From contig NZ_NFHL01000011.1 of the NCBI RefSeq assembly GCF_002161355.1, forward strand, positions 1-64,000: a DNA stretch of 64,000 bases. Direction: 5' to 3'. Below are positions 7,907 to 16,318 of this stretch, piece by piece. How positions within the stretch are numbered: the stretch's first letter is position 1; each line of letters opens with the position of its first letter. The stretch is from Lachnoclostridium sp. An76 (lineage in GTDB: Bacteria; Bacillota; Clostridia; Lachnospirales; Lachnospiraceae). The position numbers and the translations under genes were made by a program. The notes below the pieces were generated by a model. The model searched no databases, was not told the origin of the DNA, and saw nothing but the letters and a program-made list of their open reading frames with translations.

Positions 7907-8152
7907 ATGGCAGTAAAGATCAGATTAAGAAGAATGGGACAGAAGAAAGCTCCTTTTTATAGAATCGTGGTAGCTGATTCAAGATCCCCGAGAGACGGAA
8001 GATTCATCGAAGAGATCGGAACATACGATCCGAACTGTGATCCGAGCGCGATCAAGGTTGATGAGGAAGCAGCTAAGAAATGGCTGAACAACGGTGCACA
8101 GCCGACTGAAGTTGTTGGCAAGATCTTCAAGGCAGCAGGTATCGAGAAATAA
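7907..8152 (+). CDS. rpsP: 30S ribosomal protein S16, 81 aa
   Basis: S16 is a small-subunit assembly protein. The N-terminus [25 protein letters not shown] (given in part) and the GTYDP segment are diagnostic. The ATG at 7907 follows AAGAGGTG; three extra in-frame codons upstream (from 7898) are not needed. It begins the ribosome-related part of the operon, and khpA follows after 23 bases. Confidence 0.95.
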   Translation: MAVKIRLRRMGQKKAPFYRIVVADSRSPRDGRFIEEIGTYDPNCDPSAIKVDEEAAKKWLNNGAQPTEVVGKIFKAAGIEK

Positions 8153-8175
8153 GATGTCTTTGCGGAGGTGCGCAA

Positions 8176-8403
8176 ATGAAAGAATTAGTTGAAGTTATCG
8201 CAAAAGCTCTTGTAGACCATCCGGACGAGGTCTCTGTCAATGAGAAGCAGGAGGGAAAGACTACTGTACTGGAACTTCATGTGGCAGAAGGCGACATGGG
8301 AAAAGTGATCGGTAAACAGGGGCGCATTGCTAAGGCGATCCGTTCTGTTGTAAAGGCAGCGGCAGCAAAGGAAGATAAAAGGGTCGTTGTTGATATTGTA
8401 TAG
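8176..8403 (+). CDS. khpA: KH-domain RNA-binding protein KhpA, 75 aa
   Basis: KhpA is a minimal KH-domain protein that, in other Firmicutes, pairs with KhpB/Jag and affects cell division and mRNA binding. The GKVIGKQGRIAKAIR loop near residues 38-52 carries the GxxG motif. The 75-aa length is that of the family. It has a GGAGGTG ribosome binding site and lies between rpsP and rimM, its usual place. A terminator-like hairpin follows. Confidence 0.92.
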   Translation: MKELVEVIAKALVDHPDEVSVNEKQEGKTTVLELHVAEGDMGKVIGKQGRIAKAIRSVVKAAAAKEDKRVVVDIV

Positions 8404-8414
8404 CATCAGATATG

Positions 8415-8467
8415 TGAAAAAGGGGGACAGTCTTCATAGGCATGAAGCGGCTGCCCCTTTCTTTTTC
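8415..8467 (+). terminator. Intrinsic terminator or attenuator between khpA and rimM
   Basis: AAAAGGGGGACAG pairs with CTGCCCCTTTC, with a smaller stem (CTTCAT with ATGAAG) in the loop, and a T-rich CTTTCTTTTT follows. Since rimM lies only 30 bases downstream in the same direction, it may be a partial terminator that sets the ratio of upstream to downstream genes. Confidence 0.65.
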
Positions 8468-8497
8468 CTAAAATGGGAATAGAAAGGAACCCAAGAG

Positions 8498-9001
8498 ATG
8501 GAACAGTTTCTTCAGGTGGGGGTGATCTCATCCACCCACGGAATACGGGGCGAGGTAAAAGTCTTTCCGACGACAGACGATCCCTTGCGTTTTAAAAAAT
8601 TGAAAAAAGTGCTTTTGGACACCGGAAGAGAACAGCTTGAACTGGAAGTCCAGTCGGTAAAGTTCTTCAAGCAGTTTGTGATCGTAAAGTTTAAAGGCAT
8701 TGACAATATAAATGATATCGAAAAATATAAGGGCAAAGGACTCTTTGTCCCAAGAGAGGATGCGGTGCCTCTGGATGAGGACGAATATTATATCGCAGAT
8801 CTGATCGGCATGGAGGTCTTTACCGAAGATGGGCGCTTTGGAGTTGTCAAAGATGTGATGGAGACAGGGGCAAATGAGGTTTATATCGTGGAATCGGATG
8901 ATCACGGTGAGGTCCTTATCCCTGCGATTCGTCAGTGCGTCCTTGATGTAAATGTAGAAGAAAAGAAAATGCTGGTCCGCCTGCTGGACGGGCTGATTTA
9001 A
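8498..9001 (+). CDS. rimM: 16S rRNA processing protein RimM, 167 aa
   Basis: RimM assists maturation of the 30S head and binds S19. The N-terminal [21 protein letters not shown] motif (residues 7-27, partly quoted) and the C-terminal PRC-barrel ([19 protein letters not shown]) are both present. Length is normal. AGAAAGGAAC precedes the ATG, and trmD follows after 31 bases. Confidence 0.93.
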   Translation: MEQFLQVGVISSTHGIRGEVKVFPTTDDPLRFKKLKKVLLDTGREQLELEVQSVKFFKQFVIVKFKGIDNINDIEKYKGKGLFVPREDAVPLDEDEYYIADLIGMEVFTEDGRFGVVKDVMETGANEVYIVESDDHGEVLIPAIRQCVLDVNVEEKKMLVRLLDGLI

Positions 9002-9032
9002 GGATCAGGCATTTGAAAAGGAGATCAGAAAT

Positions 9033-9836
9033 ATGAATTTTCATATACTTACACTGTTCCCTGATATGGTTATGGACGGGCTGAATACAAGCATCATCGG
9101 GAGAGCTGTAAACGCTGGTCTTCTCTCCATAGAGGCAGTCAATATCAGAGATTATGCTTTTAACAAGCACCAGAGTGTGGATGATTATCCATACGGCGGC
9201 GGCGCAGGGATGCTTATGCAGGCGGAGCCGGTTTATCTGGCGTACAAAGCGGTGGCAGATAAGATCGCATCCGGGCAGTACGGAGCCGGGGATCATGCAG
9301 CAGAGGGAGAACTGCCGGAGAAGAGCGCGCCGGGAAAACGTCCCCGCGTTGTCTATCTCTCTCCCCAGGGGGATGTGTTTGACCAGAAGATGGCGGAAGA
9401 GCTGGCTCAGGAGGAAGACCTGATCCTGCTCTGCGGGCACTATGAGGGGATCGATGAGCGTGTGCTGGAAGAGATCGTGACAGACTATGTGTCCATCGGG
9501 GACTATGTGCTCACAGGCGGCGAGCTCCCGGCGATGGTCATGGTGGACGCGATTTCCCGGCTTGTGCCCGGCGTGCTGCACAATGATGTGTCCGCGGAGT
9601 TTGAGTCTTTCCAGGATAATCTCCTGGAATACCCGCAGTATTCCAGGCCCGAGGAGTGGCACGGGAAGAAAGTCCCGCCGGTGCTTCTGTCGGGACATCA
9701 TGCGAATATCGAAAAATGGCGCAGGGAGCAGTCCATTTTAAGAACCTACGAGAGAAGGCCGGACTTGTTTGAGAAATGTGAGCTGACGGAGAAGGAACGG
9801 AAGTGGCTGGAGGAAGAGCTGCGTGCCCTGAATTAA
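9033..9836 (+). CDS. trmD: tRNA (guanine37-N1)-methyltransferase TrmD, 267 aa
   Basis: TrmD methylates G37 of tRNAs reading codons that start with C, preventing frameshifts. The SPOUT fold is seen in [10 protein letters not shown] at the N-terminus, [10 protein letters not shown] near residue 55, [13 protein letters not shown] near 130 and the knot segment [15 protein letters not shown] near 155. The insert at residues 85-105 is longer and more charged than in E. coli TrmD. It ends the rimM-trmD pair. rplS, usually next, is displaced by a cell-wall protein gene. Confidence 0.95.
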   Translation: MNFHILTLFPDMVMDGLNTSIIGRAVNAGLLSIEAVNIRDYAFNKHQSVDDYPYGGGAGMLMQAEPVYLAYKAVADKIASGQYGAGDHAAEGELPEKSAPGKRPRVVYLSPQGDVFDQKMAEELAQEEDLILLCGHYEGIDERVLEEIVTDYVSIGDYVLTGGELPAMVMVDAISRLVPGVLHNDVSAEFESFQDNLLEYPQYSRPEEWHGKKVPPVLLSGHHANIEKWRREQSILRTYERRPDLFEKCELTEKERKWLEEELRALN

Positions 9837-9890
9837 AAACAGTGCACAAATGAACAAATGTATACTTTTTAACTTGATTTCGGAAGCCTA

Positions 9891-9919
9891 TTGAATGGGG
9901 CCTGCTATGGTGGTAAAAT
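9891..9919 (+). promoter_or_regulatory. Promoter of the cell-wall protein gene
   Basis: TTGAAT (9891-9896), 17 bases, TAAAAT (9914-9919). This gives a leader of about 57 bases that ends in an AGGAGG site 12 bases before the ATG at 9983, so the gene is transcribed independently of the ribosomal operon. Confidence 0.6.
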
Positions 9920-9982
9920 TTGTTTTTGTAAGTAATTACAATTTCCCATCAAGCATCTATCAATAGGAGGAAAAGATTAAAA

Positions 9983-11350
9983 ATGAAGGTAAAAGGTATT
10001 TTTAAACGAGCGGGCCGTACCGTGATGGCTATGGCAATCGTGGCTGCCGTATGTCTGACGATGACAGTGCCTGCTTTTGCGAAAAACTATAAGTTGGAAG
10101 AGAAAGGTATAAATTATCGTGAATATCTGTCTTTTATCATAGCAGGCAATGAGTATAAAATGACAGATCTGACCGGGGGAGAGGTAGACCTTAGCGGCGT
10201 TGATAAAAGCACCCCGGTATATGCGAAAGTAGATATTGACGGTCTGAACGCAGCGATGAAAGAGGCTGGTTCAAAATTTACTTATGCATTAGACACTGAA
10301 CAGACTTATATGTCACGCCATATTGAATCAAGTGTTACAGTCATGTACCGTTTCCAGCCGAATGAGGATGGGACATGTGCGATTATCAGCGAAGATGACG
10401 GAGCAAATCTGACAGTGGAAAATCTTGCATATATCGAGACGGTTGGTCTGTATATTTATAATACAACTTCAACAAGCAGCGCGTATTATGGAATGGATGC
10501 GCTTATAGCGAATCTGTTCAAGATCAATGTGATTGGTACATTCCCGGTTACAGCAGAGATTACCTATGTAGATGAAGAAGGAAACGAGCTCTATAGCTTC
10601 ACCTATGTATCCGAGGAGCAGGGATACTGGGGACAGGCTGGTCCGATCATAGAGTATGCAACGCTTCCTGAGATGGGAAATTCGTTTGAGCATGTCGGTG
10701 ATACAACGGGGCATGGAAGTGTTTTTGGATATGAAGGACAGGAATTTGAGGTTACAGTCAAAAAGCTTGACCCGAATTTTGACGGACTTCTTGCAGTGCT
10801 CGAAGAAGTTGAAAACATGGAAGAAAAGAATTATACTGAGGATTCCATGCAGGCTCTGCTTGATGCGGTAGCGCAGGCTCAGGCAGTGGCAGAGAAAGGG
10901 AACGCTGCATTCCAGTACGAAGTTGACGGGGCAAAAGCAGCGGTAGAAAATGCAATTGCCAACCTGAAGGAAATGCCGGCAGCAGATAAGGGGGCACTGA
11001 AAGATGCACTCGATCAGTATGAAGCGGCTGACAGCAAAGATTACACAGAAGCATCATGGGCTGCTTATAAGGAAGCTTACGAAGCGGCCATGAAAGTATA
11101 TAGTGATGAAAATGCAACTCAGGAGCAGATCGACAATGCTCTGGCTGCTCTGGATAAAGCGGCTGATGGCCTGAAAAAAGCGGGTGCGGCAGATGAGAAA
11201 CCTGCAGCTCCGTCTACATCCGGACAGACAACAGGTACTGCGGCAGGAGCTCCGGTCACAGGAGACGCTTCCAGTGTACAGGTATATGCGGCAGTCATGA
11301 TCCTGGCAGCTGCAGCAGTTGTGTTTGCAAAGAGGAAAAACGTTCACTGA
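9983..11350 (+). CDS. Sortase-anchored cell-wall protein with FIVAR repeats, 455 aa
   Basis: This is an exported surface protein. Residues 1-34 form a signal peptide (KRAGRTVMAMAIVAAVC ending at VPAFA). Residues 35-265 are a domain I do not recognise. Two FIVAR-type helical repeats follow (KNYTEDSMQALLDAVAQAQ and KDYTEASWAAYKEAYEAA). The tail has a Thr/Ser/Gly linker, a sortase-type PVTGD motif near residue 424, a hydrophobic span and KRKNVH. FIVAR modules are common in surface adhesins and glycan-binding proteins. It interrupts the usual trmD-rplS order and has its own promoter and hairpin, so it looks inserted. Confidence 0.85.
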   Translation: MKVKGIFKRAGRTVMAMAIVAAVCLTMTVPAFAKNYKLEEKGINYREYLSFIIAGNEYKMTDLTGGEVDLSGVDKSTPVYAKVDIDGLNAAMKEAGSKFTYALDTEQTYMSRHIESSVTVMYRFQPNEDGTCAIISEDDGANLTVENLAYIETVGLYIYNTTSTSSAYYGMDALIANLFKINVIGTFPVTAEITYVDEEGNELYSFTYVSEEQGYWGQAGPIIEYATLPEMGNSFEHVGDTTGHGSVFGYEGQEFEVTVKKLDPNFDGLLAVLEEVENMEEKNYTEDSMQALLDAVAQAQAVAEKGNAAFQYEVDGAKAAVENAIANLKEMPAADKGALKDALDQYEAADSKDYTEASWAAYKEAYEAAMKVYSDENATQEQIDNALAALDKAADGLKKAGAADEKPAAPSTSGQTTGTAAGAPVTGDASSVQVYAAVMILAAAAVVFAKRKNVH

Positions 11351-11418
11351 TCAGTTGTATGATGATAGGTGTTTGATGAATGATCTGATCGCTGACGAAG
11401 AACGGCAGTATCGGAGAA

Positions 11419-11458
11419 CAGGAGCGGGACTGTCCTGGAAAAGGCGGTCCCGCTCCTG
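11419..11458 (+). terminator. Hairpin after the cell-wall protein gene
   Basis: CAGGAGCGGGAC (11419-11430) pairs perfectly with GTCCCGCTCCTG (11447-11458). No clean T-run follows, so termination may be Rho-assisted or partial. The remainder of 11351-11653 contains only the rplS promoter and leader. Confidence 0.6.
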
Positions 11459-11542
11459 CTGTATCTGTGAGAAACCGATGGGATACAGATGGGTGAAAGG
11501 CAGCCGGACAGCAGGAAAATATATTCAAATACAAATCAGCAC

Positions 11543-11571
11543 TTGAAAATCCCGAAGAAGTATGGTAAACT
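11543..11571 (+). promoter_or_regulatory. Promoter of rplS
   Basis: TTGAAA (11543-11548), 17 bases, TAAACT (11566-11571). The leader of about 75 bases ends in GAAGGAGG before the ATG at 11654. This restores independent expression of L19 after its separation from trmD. Confidence 0.6.
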
Positions 11572-11653
11572 ACAACAGTTGTGAAAAGAAGAGCGATGGT
11601 CCTCTGGCACAAAAATGTGTTAAGAACGTCAAATATGAAGGAGGTCACACAAA

Positions 11654-12001
11654 ATGAACGAGATCATCAAGAAGATCGAAGCTGAGCAGTTAAAGGAGAA
11701 TGCGCCGGAATTCCACGTTGGCGATACTGTAAAGGTATACGCTAAGATCAAAGAGGGTAACCGCGAGAGGATCCAGGTTTTTGAAGGAACAGTCCTGAAA
11801 AGACAGGGAGGCGGCGCAAGAGAGACTTTCACAGTGAGAAAGACATCCAACGGGATCGGTGTTGAGAAGACATGGCCGCTCCACTCTCCGCACGTTGAGA
11901 AGATCGAGGTTGTCCGCAGAGGTAAAGTAAGAAGGGCAAAACTGAACTACTTAAGAAAACGCGTGGGAAAAGCTGCGAAGGTAAAAGAATTAGTAAAATA
12001 G
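11654..12001 (+). CDS. rplS: 50S ribosomal protein L19, 115 aa
   Basis: L19 lies at the 30S-50S interface. The sequence carries the family's [29 protein letters not shown] and [11 protein letters not shown] segments, and the length is normal. A strong AAGGAGG site precedes the start. It has its own promoter and a good terminator, so it is monocistronic here. Confidence 0.96.
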   Translation: MNEIIKKIEAEQLKENAPEFHVGDTVKVYAKIKEGNRERIQVFEGTVLKRQGGGARETFTVRKTSNGIGVEKTWPLHSPHVEKIEVVRRGKVRRAKLNYLRKRVGKAAKVKELVK

Positions 12002-12012
12002 TTGATCATGAG

Positions 12013-12047
12013 AGGGACAATTACAGAACTGTATATTGTCCCTTTTT
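12013..12047 (+). terminator. Intrinsic terminator of rplS
   Basis: AGGGACAAT (12013-12021) pairs with ATTGTCCCT (12035-12043), followed by a T-run. Confidence 0.8.
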
Positions 12048-12075
12048 GAATATAAAGGGCTGAGCTGGAGGGAGT

Positions 12076-12744
12076 ATGCAGGGTTTGGATTTCCGGAAAA
12101 AACGAGGGAAGAAAGTAAAGAAGCCCGGAGCGGGGAGAAAGAGGAGCACGCGCGGCGGGCTCAGGTTTGAGACTGAAACAAAGAGAGGGCTGCATTTTGA
12201 GCAGGAGAAGGATCCGGCAGGCAGGATCGGGATAAAAGGGGTCATCCTTTGGATCGTGGAGATCCTGATCGTCTGTATGGCGGCAGTGCTGCTCGTGGCA
12301 GCCTTTGGACAGAGAGTGAGCATTGCGGGGGACTCTATGGCGCCTGCGCTGAAGAATGGGGATGTCATCCTTATCAACCGGGCGGTTTACCATTTTAAAG
12401 AACCGCAGCGGGGGGATATCGTCGCGTTTTCCCAGGCAGGGGACAGGCATGACTCTGTGAAAAGGATCGTCGGCCTGCCGGGGGAGACGGTGCAGATCAC
12501 AGACGGGAAGATCCTGATCAACGGGGAAGAGATGTCTGAGGATATCCATGTGTCCGGAATCGAGTATGCCGGCCTGGCTGAGGAACCGGTAGAGCTTGGA
12601 GATGACGAATATTTTGTGATGGGGGACAATGGCACCGCAGGCGGCGACAGCAGAGACCCGGGTACGGGCAATGTAAAAAAAGAAGAGATCCGCGGTAAGG
12701 CGTGGTATATCGCCTCCCCGTCGGAGGACAGAGGAACGATCTGA
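12076..12744 (+). CDS. lepB: Signal peptidase I (first copy), 222 aa
   Basis: This is a membrane-bound leader peptidase that cleaves exported preproteins outside the membrane. A basic cytoplasmic tail of about 55 residues precedes a single membrane span (ILWIVEILIVCMAAVLLVAA). The catalytic Ser lies in IAGDSMAPAL and the Lys in DSVKRIVGLPGE, with the C-terminal box GDNGTAGGDSRD. The long Lys/Arg-rich N-terminal extension is absent from the second copy at 13680. The start follows GGAGGG. Confidence 0.9.
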   Translation: MQGLDFRKKRGKKVKKPGAGRKRSTRGGLRFETETKRGLHFEQEKDPAGRIGIKGVILWIVEILIVCMAAVLLVAAFGQRVSIAGDSMAPALKNGDVILINRAVYHFKEPQRGDIVAFSQAGDRHDSVKRIVGLPGETVQITDGKILINGEEMSEDIHVSGIEYAGLAEEPVELGDDEYFVMGDNGTAGGDSRDPGTGNVKKEEIRGKAWYIASPSEDRGTI

Positions 12745-12816
12745 GACTGATCTGACTCAGAGTCTGTTTCATGAAAAACTGAGCCGTCAGACAGGACGGC
12801 GGAATGGAGTAGATAT

Positions 12817-13662
12817 ATGCATTTTCAATGGTATCCCGGGCATATGACAAAGGCCCGCAGGATGATGCAGGAAAATATAAAGCTGATCGACCTGATCATT
12901 GAGCTGACTGATGCCAGGATCCCGCTGAGCAGCAGGAATCCGGATATCGATGAGCTGGGAAAGAATAAGGTGCGCCTGATCCTTCTGAATAAGGCGGATC
13001 TGGCGGAAGAGGCAGCCAGTGATGAATGGATCGAGTATTTCCGTGGGAAAGGCTATTCTGCGGTGAAAGTGAATTCGAAAAAGGGCGGCGGCATGAAGTC
13101 GATCCAGTCGGTCATCCAGGAGGCATGCCGGGAAAAGACAGAGAGAGACCGCAAGAGAGGGATTTTAAACAGACCAGTGCGCGCGATGGTAGTGGGGATC
13201 CCGAATGTGGGGAAATCCACTTTTATCAATTCTCTTGCAGGAAAAGCGTGCGCCAAGACTGGGAACAAGCCGGGGGTCACAAAGGGGAAACAGTGGATCC
13301 GGCTGAACAAAAACGTAGAGCTTCTGGATACACCGGGCATCCTCTGGCCGAAGTTCGAGGACCAGGAGGTAGGGCTGAAGCTGGCATTCATCGGTTCCAT
13401 CAAAGATGAGATCCTCCAGACAGAGGAGCTGGCTGCTGAGCTGATAAAATTCTTAAGCGCCGGGTACCCGGGCGTCCTGGAGGAAAAATACAGCATTCCG
13501 GCAGTGGGGGATGCCTACGAGTGCCTGAAGGATATCGCTGAGAACAGGCACTGCCTTGTGCGCGGGAGCGAGCTGGATACGGAAAAAGCCGCATCGATCC
13601 TGCTGGATGATTTCCGGGGAGGAAAGCTGGGGCGCATTACTCTGGAAAGGCCGGAAGCTTAA
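12817..13662 (+). CDS. rbgA: Ribosome biogenesis GTPase RbgA (YlqF), 281 aa
   Basis: RbgA is needed for late assembly of the 50S subunit. It is a circularly permuted GTPase: LLNKADLAEE (G4) near residue 49 precedes the P-loop GIPNVGKST near 128 and DTPGILWPKF (G3) near 173. The N-terminus FQWYPGHMTKARR is the family signature. It lies between the two signal peptidase genes and just ahead of rnhB, as in other Clostridia. Confidence 0.94.
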   Translation: MHFQWYPGHMTKARRMMQENIKLIDLIIELTDARIPLSSRNPDIDELGKNKVRLILLNKADLAEEAASDEWIEYFRGKGYSAVKVNSKKGGGMKSIQSVIQEACREKTERDRKRGILNRPVRAMVVGIPNVGKSTFINSLAGKACAKTGNKPGVTKGKQWIRLNKNVELLDTPGILWPKFEDQEVGLKLAFIGSIKDEILQTEELAAELIKFLSAGYPGVLEEKYSIPAVGDAYECLKDIAENRHCLVRGSELDTEKAASILLDDFRGGKLGRITLERPEA

Positions 13663-13679
13663 CAGGAAGGAAGACATAA

Positions 13680-14216
13680 ATGAGAGGCATAATCAGAGAA
13701 CTTTTTGGCTGGATCATATTTATCGTGCTTGTTGTTGCCGCATCGTATGTTGTGGTCACCTTTGTAGGGCAGAGGACTCAGGTGAGCGGGGAATCCATGG
13801 AGACAACGCTTGCTGACGGCGACCATCTCATCGTGGATAAAATATCATACCGGTTCCGTGATCCGAAGCGCTATGACATTGTAGTCTTCCCATACCGGTA
13901 TGCGGAAAACACATATTATATCAAGCGGATCATCGGGCTTCCGGGGGAGACGGTGCAGATCACGGACGGATATGTATATATCAACGGCACCCTGCTCGAT
14001 GAGCATTACGGAAATGCGGTGATGGATAATCCGGGCCTGGCGGCTGAGCCGGTCACACTGGGGCCGGATGAGTACTTTGTGCTCGGAGATAACCGGAACA
14101 ACAGCCAGGACAGCCGTTCCGTAAATGTGGGAGTGATCCACAGAGATGAGCTGCTGGGACGTGCCTGGATCCGTATCTGGCCTCTTGATAGATTCGGAGT
14201 GATCAAACATGAGTAA
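13680..14216 (+). CDS. lepB: Signal peptidase I (second copy), 178 aa
   Basis: This is a compact type I leader peptidase with one N-terminal span (LFGWIIFIVLVVAASYVVV). The catalytic Ser sits in VSGESMETTL and the Lys in YYIKRIIGLPGE, with GDNRNNSQDSR near the C-terminus. The length fits the Gram-positive Sip type. It starts 17 bases after rbgA and overlaps rnhB by 8 bases, indicating one operon. Two paralogues in one cluster suggest divided substrates or dosage. Confidence 0.92.
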   Translation: MRGIIRELFGWIIFIVLVVAASYVVVTFVGQRTQVSGESMETTLADGDHLIVDKISYRFRDPKRYDIVVFPYRYAENTYYIKRIIGLPGETVQITDGYVYINGTLLDEHYGNAVMDNPGLAAEPVTLGPDEYFVLGDNRNNSQDSRSVNVGVIHRDELLGRAWIRIWPLDRFGVIKHE

Positions 14217-14988
14217 GAAAAGTATTTCACAGATAAAAGAAGAGTTTGAACAGGCAGATGCCGCGCAGTTGGAGAGTCTGTACGAGATATACGGCTCTGA
14301 TGAGCGCAGCGGGGTACAGAAGCTGATCGGCGCGTACAGGAAGAAAGCAGAAGCCATGCAAAAAGAGCGCATGCGCCTGGAAGCGATGCGCAGTTTTGAA
14401 CATAAGTACAGTGATAAGCATGGCGGTACATACAGCCTGATCTGCGGGATCGATGAGGCGGGGCGGGGTCCTCTGGCGGGCCCTGTGGTCGCGGGGGCGG
14501 TCATCCTGCCGGATGACTGTGAGATCCTTTATCTGAACGACTCGAAAAAACTCTCCCCTGCAAAGAGGGAACTGCTCTATGATGAGATCATGGAAAAGGC
14601 AGAGGCAGTGGGCGTGGGCATGGCATCCCCCGCAAGGATCGATGAGATCAATATCCTTCAGGCAACTTATGAGGCGATGCGGGAGGCTGTCAGCAATCTC
14701 GGAGTCTCCCCTCAGCTCCTTCTGAATGATGCGGTAACCATACCGGACGTCAGTATCCCGCAGGTGCCGATCATCAAGGGGGATGCCAAAAGCGTGTCTA
14801 TCGCCGCTGCCAGCATTATCGCCAAGGTGACGAGGGACAGGCTGATGGTGCAGTATGATGAGATCCTGCCGGGATACGGGTTCGCGCAGCACAAAGGATA
14901 CGGGTCAAAGGAGCATATCGAGGCGATCCGGCGTTTGGGTCCGACACCGATCCACAGGCAGACTTTTATAAAAAATTTTCTGGTTTGA
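14209..14988 (+). CDS. rnhB: Ribonuclease HII, 259 aa
   Basis: RNase HII removes ribonucleotides and RNA from RNA-DNA hybrids. The catalytic block ICGIDEAGRGPLAGPVVAGA lies near residues 79-98, with later acidic residues in LNDSKKLS and LLNDAVTIPD. An N-terminal extension of about 75 mostly helical residues precedes the catalytic domain, as in Bacillus RnhB. It overlaps the upstream signal peptidase gene. Confidence 0.94.
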   Translation: MSKKSISQIKEEFEQADAAQLESLYEIYGSDERSGVQKLIGAYRKKAEAMQKERMRLEAMRSFEHKYSDKHGGTYSLICGIDEAGRGPLAGPVVAGAVILPDDCEILYLNDSKKLSPAKRELLYDEIMEKAEAVGVGMASPARIDEINILQATYEAMREAVSNLGVSPQLLLNDAVTIPDVSIPQVPIIKGDAKSVSIAAASIIAKVTRDRLMVQYDEILPGYGFAQHKGYGSKEHIEAIRRLGPTPIHRQTFIKNFLV

Positions 14989-15054
14989 TGATGCATCGTC
15001 AGACTGAGAAGCAGAGACAAGACAGAGGTATATAGACAGACTGAGATACAGGAT

Positions 15055-15441
15055 ATGGCTGAGAGAAGAGGAAGCAGATTTCAGGAGCAGCAGAGAAAGA
15101 GTACCAGGCAGACCGGGACGGATTATGAGCGTGCGGCCGGATATTATCTGGAACAGCTCGGGTATGAGATCCTGGAGTATAATTACAGGTGCAGGGCAGG
15201 GGAGATCGACCTGATCGCGAAGGATGGGGAATACCTGGTGTTCTGCGAAGTCAAGTACCGCTCCGACGGAAGGAAGGGCAGCCCTCTGGAGGCGGTGGGC
15301 GCGGGCAAGCAGCGGACGATCTTCCGGTGCGCCATGTTTTATCTGGCGGAGCATCACATAGACGATGTGCCGTGCCGGTTCGATGTAGTCGGAATAGAAG
15401 GGGCGGAAGTGGTACATATTAAAAATGCATTTGCGGGGTGA
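15055..15441 (+). CDS. yraN: YraN family (UPF0102) nuclease-like protein, 128 aa
   Basis: This protein has an endonuclease-like fold with the sequence RAGEIDLIAKDGEYLVFCEVKYR, which carries the E-x-D and E-x-K residues of the PD-(D/E)xK type. Its role is not settled, though a link to recombination or repair of foreign DNA has been proposed for relatives. It follows rnhB, a conserved pairing. The start site has only a weak AGG. The next gene begins 5 bases after it ends. Confidence 0.87.
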   Translation: MAERRGSRFQEQQRKSTRQTGTDYERAAGYYLEQLGYEILEYNYRCRAGEIDLIAKDGEYLVFCEVKYRSDGRKGSPLEAVGAGKQRTIFRCAMFYLAEHHIDDVPCRFDVVGIEGAEVVHIKNAFAG

Positions 15442-15445
15442 AGAT

Positions 15446-16318
15446 ATGGGACTGGGGCTGAAGTATAAAGATGAGAGGCATGTTTTTGACGAGGTGCGCG
15501 GTGAGACGCCATACCTGAAATATCCGATGTTTGAGAAGACGGGCATCGTAAGACATGGCTTTTCCACCCGGCTGGGCGGCGTCAGTGAGGGATGCTATGC
15601 GTCCCTGAACTTAAGCTTTGACCGCGGGGACAGGGAAGAGGCTGTCAGGGAGAATTTCCGGCGGATCGGGGAAGCCATGGGTGTACGCTGTGAGGACATG
15701 GTGCTTTCCCGGCAGACCCACACTACGAATGTGCGGGTGGTTACGGAGAATGACAGGGGAAAAGGCGTTGTCAGAGAAAGAGACTACACGGATGTGGACG
15801 GGCTGGTCACGGATGTTCCGGGAATCTGTCTTGTGACTTCTTATGCGGACTGTGTGCCTCTGTATTTTGTGGATCCTGTGAAAAAGGCGATCGGCCTGAG
15901 CCATTCCGGCTGGCGGGGAACGGTGGGAAAGATCGGGAAGAAGACTGTTGAGCTCATGAGAGAAACGTTCGGCTCTGATCCCGGAGATATCCTCGCGGCA
16001 GTGGGGCCTTCTGTGTGTATGGACTGCTATGAGGTGAGCGGGGATGTGATCGAGAGGGTGAAAGAAGCTTTTGCGGAACCGCTCTGGGACCAGCTTTTTT
16101 ACAGGAAGCCGGATGGAAAATACCAGCTTGATCTCTGGAAGGCGAATGAATGGATCTTCAGGGAGTCAGGGATTTCCGAAGAACATATCGCGGTGACCAA
16201 TGTATGTACCCACTGCAACAGTGATATCCTGTATTCCCACCGCGCGGCGGGGGATCAGCGCGGGAACCTGTGTGCATTCCTTGCTTTAAAACAAATAACG
16301 GGAGGAGGATCAGAATGA
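15446..16318 (+). CDS. pgeF: PgeF/YfiH-family purine nucleoside phosphorylase, 290 aa
   Basis: This is a member of the old laccase (multicopper polyphenol oxidase) family, now known to act on purine nucleosides and in peptidoglycan editing. Metal-binding residues lie in SRQTHTTNV, TSYADCVPLYF, LSHSGWRGTVGKIGKK and TNVCTHCNSDILYSHR. The ATG at 15446 follows GGGGTGAAG and is preferred to the ATG at 15425, which overlaps yraN. The stop overlaps the next start. Confidence 0.88.
   Translation: MGLGLKYKDERHVFDEVRGETPYLKYPMFEKTGIVRHGFSTRLGGVSEGCYASLNLSFDRGDREEAVRENFRRIGEAMGVRCEDMVLSRQTHTTNVRVVTENDRGKGVVRERDYTDVDGLVTDVPGICLVTSYADCVPLYFVDPVKKAIGLSHSGWRGTVGKIGKKTVELMRETFGSDPGDILAAVGPSVCMDCYEVSGDVIERVKEAFAEPLWDQLFYRKPDGKYQLDLWKANEWIFRESGISEEHIAVTNVCTHCNSDILYSHRAAGDQRGNLCAFLALKQITGGGSE

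Noticed and set aside
15446-16318. Multicopper laccase
   Set aside because: The name arises from old annotation of the YfiH family; no copper-blue oxidase motifs are present, and the PgeF/purine nucleoside phosphorylase assignment fits better.
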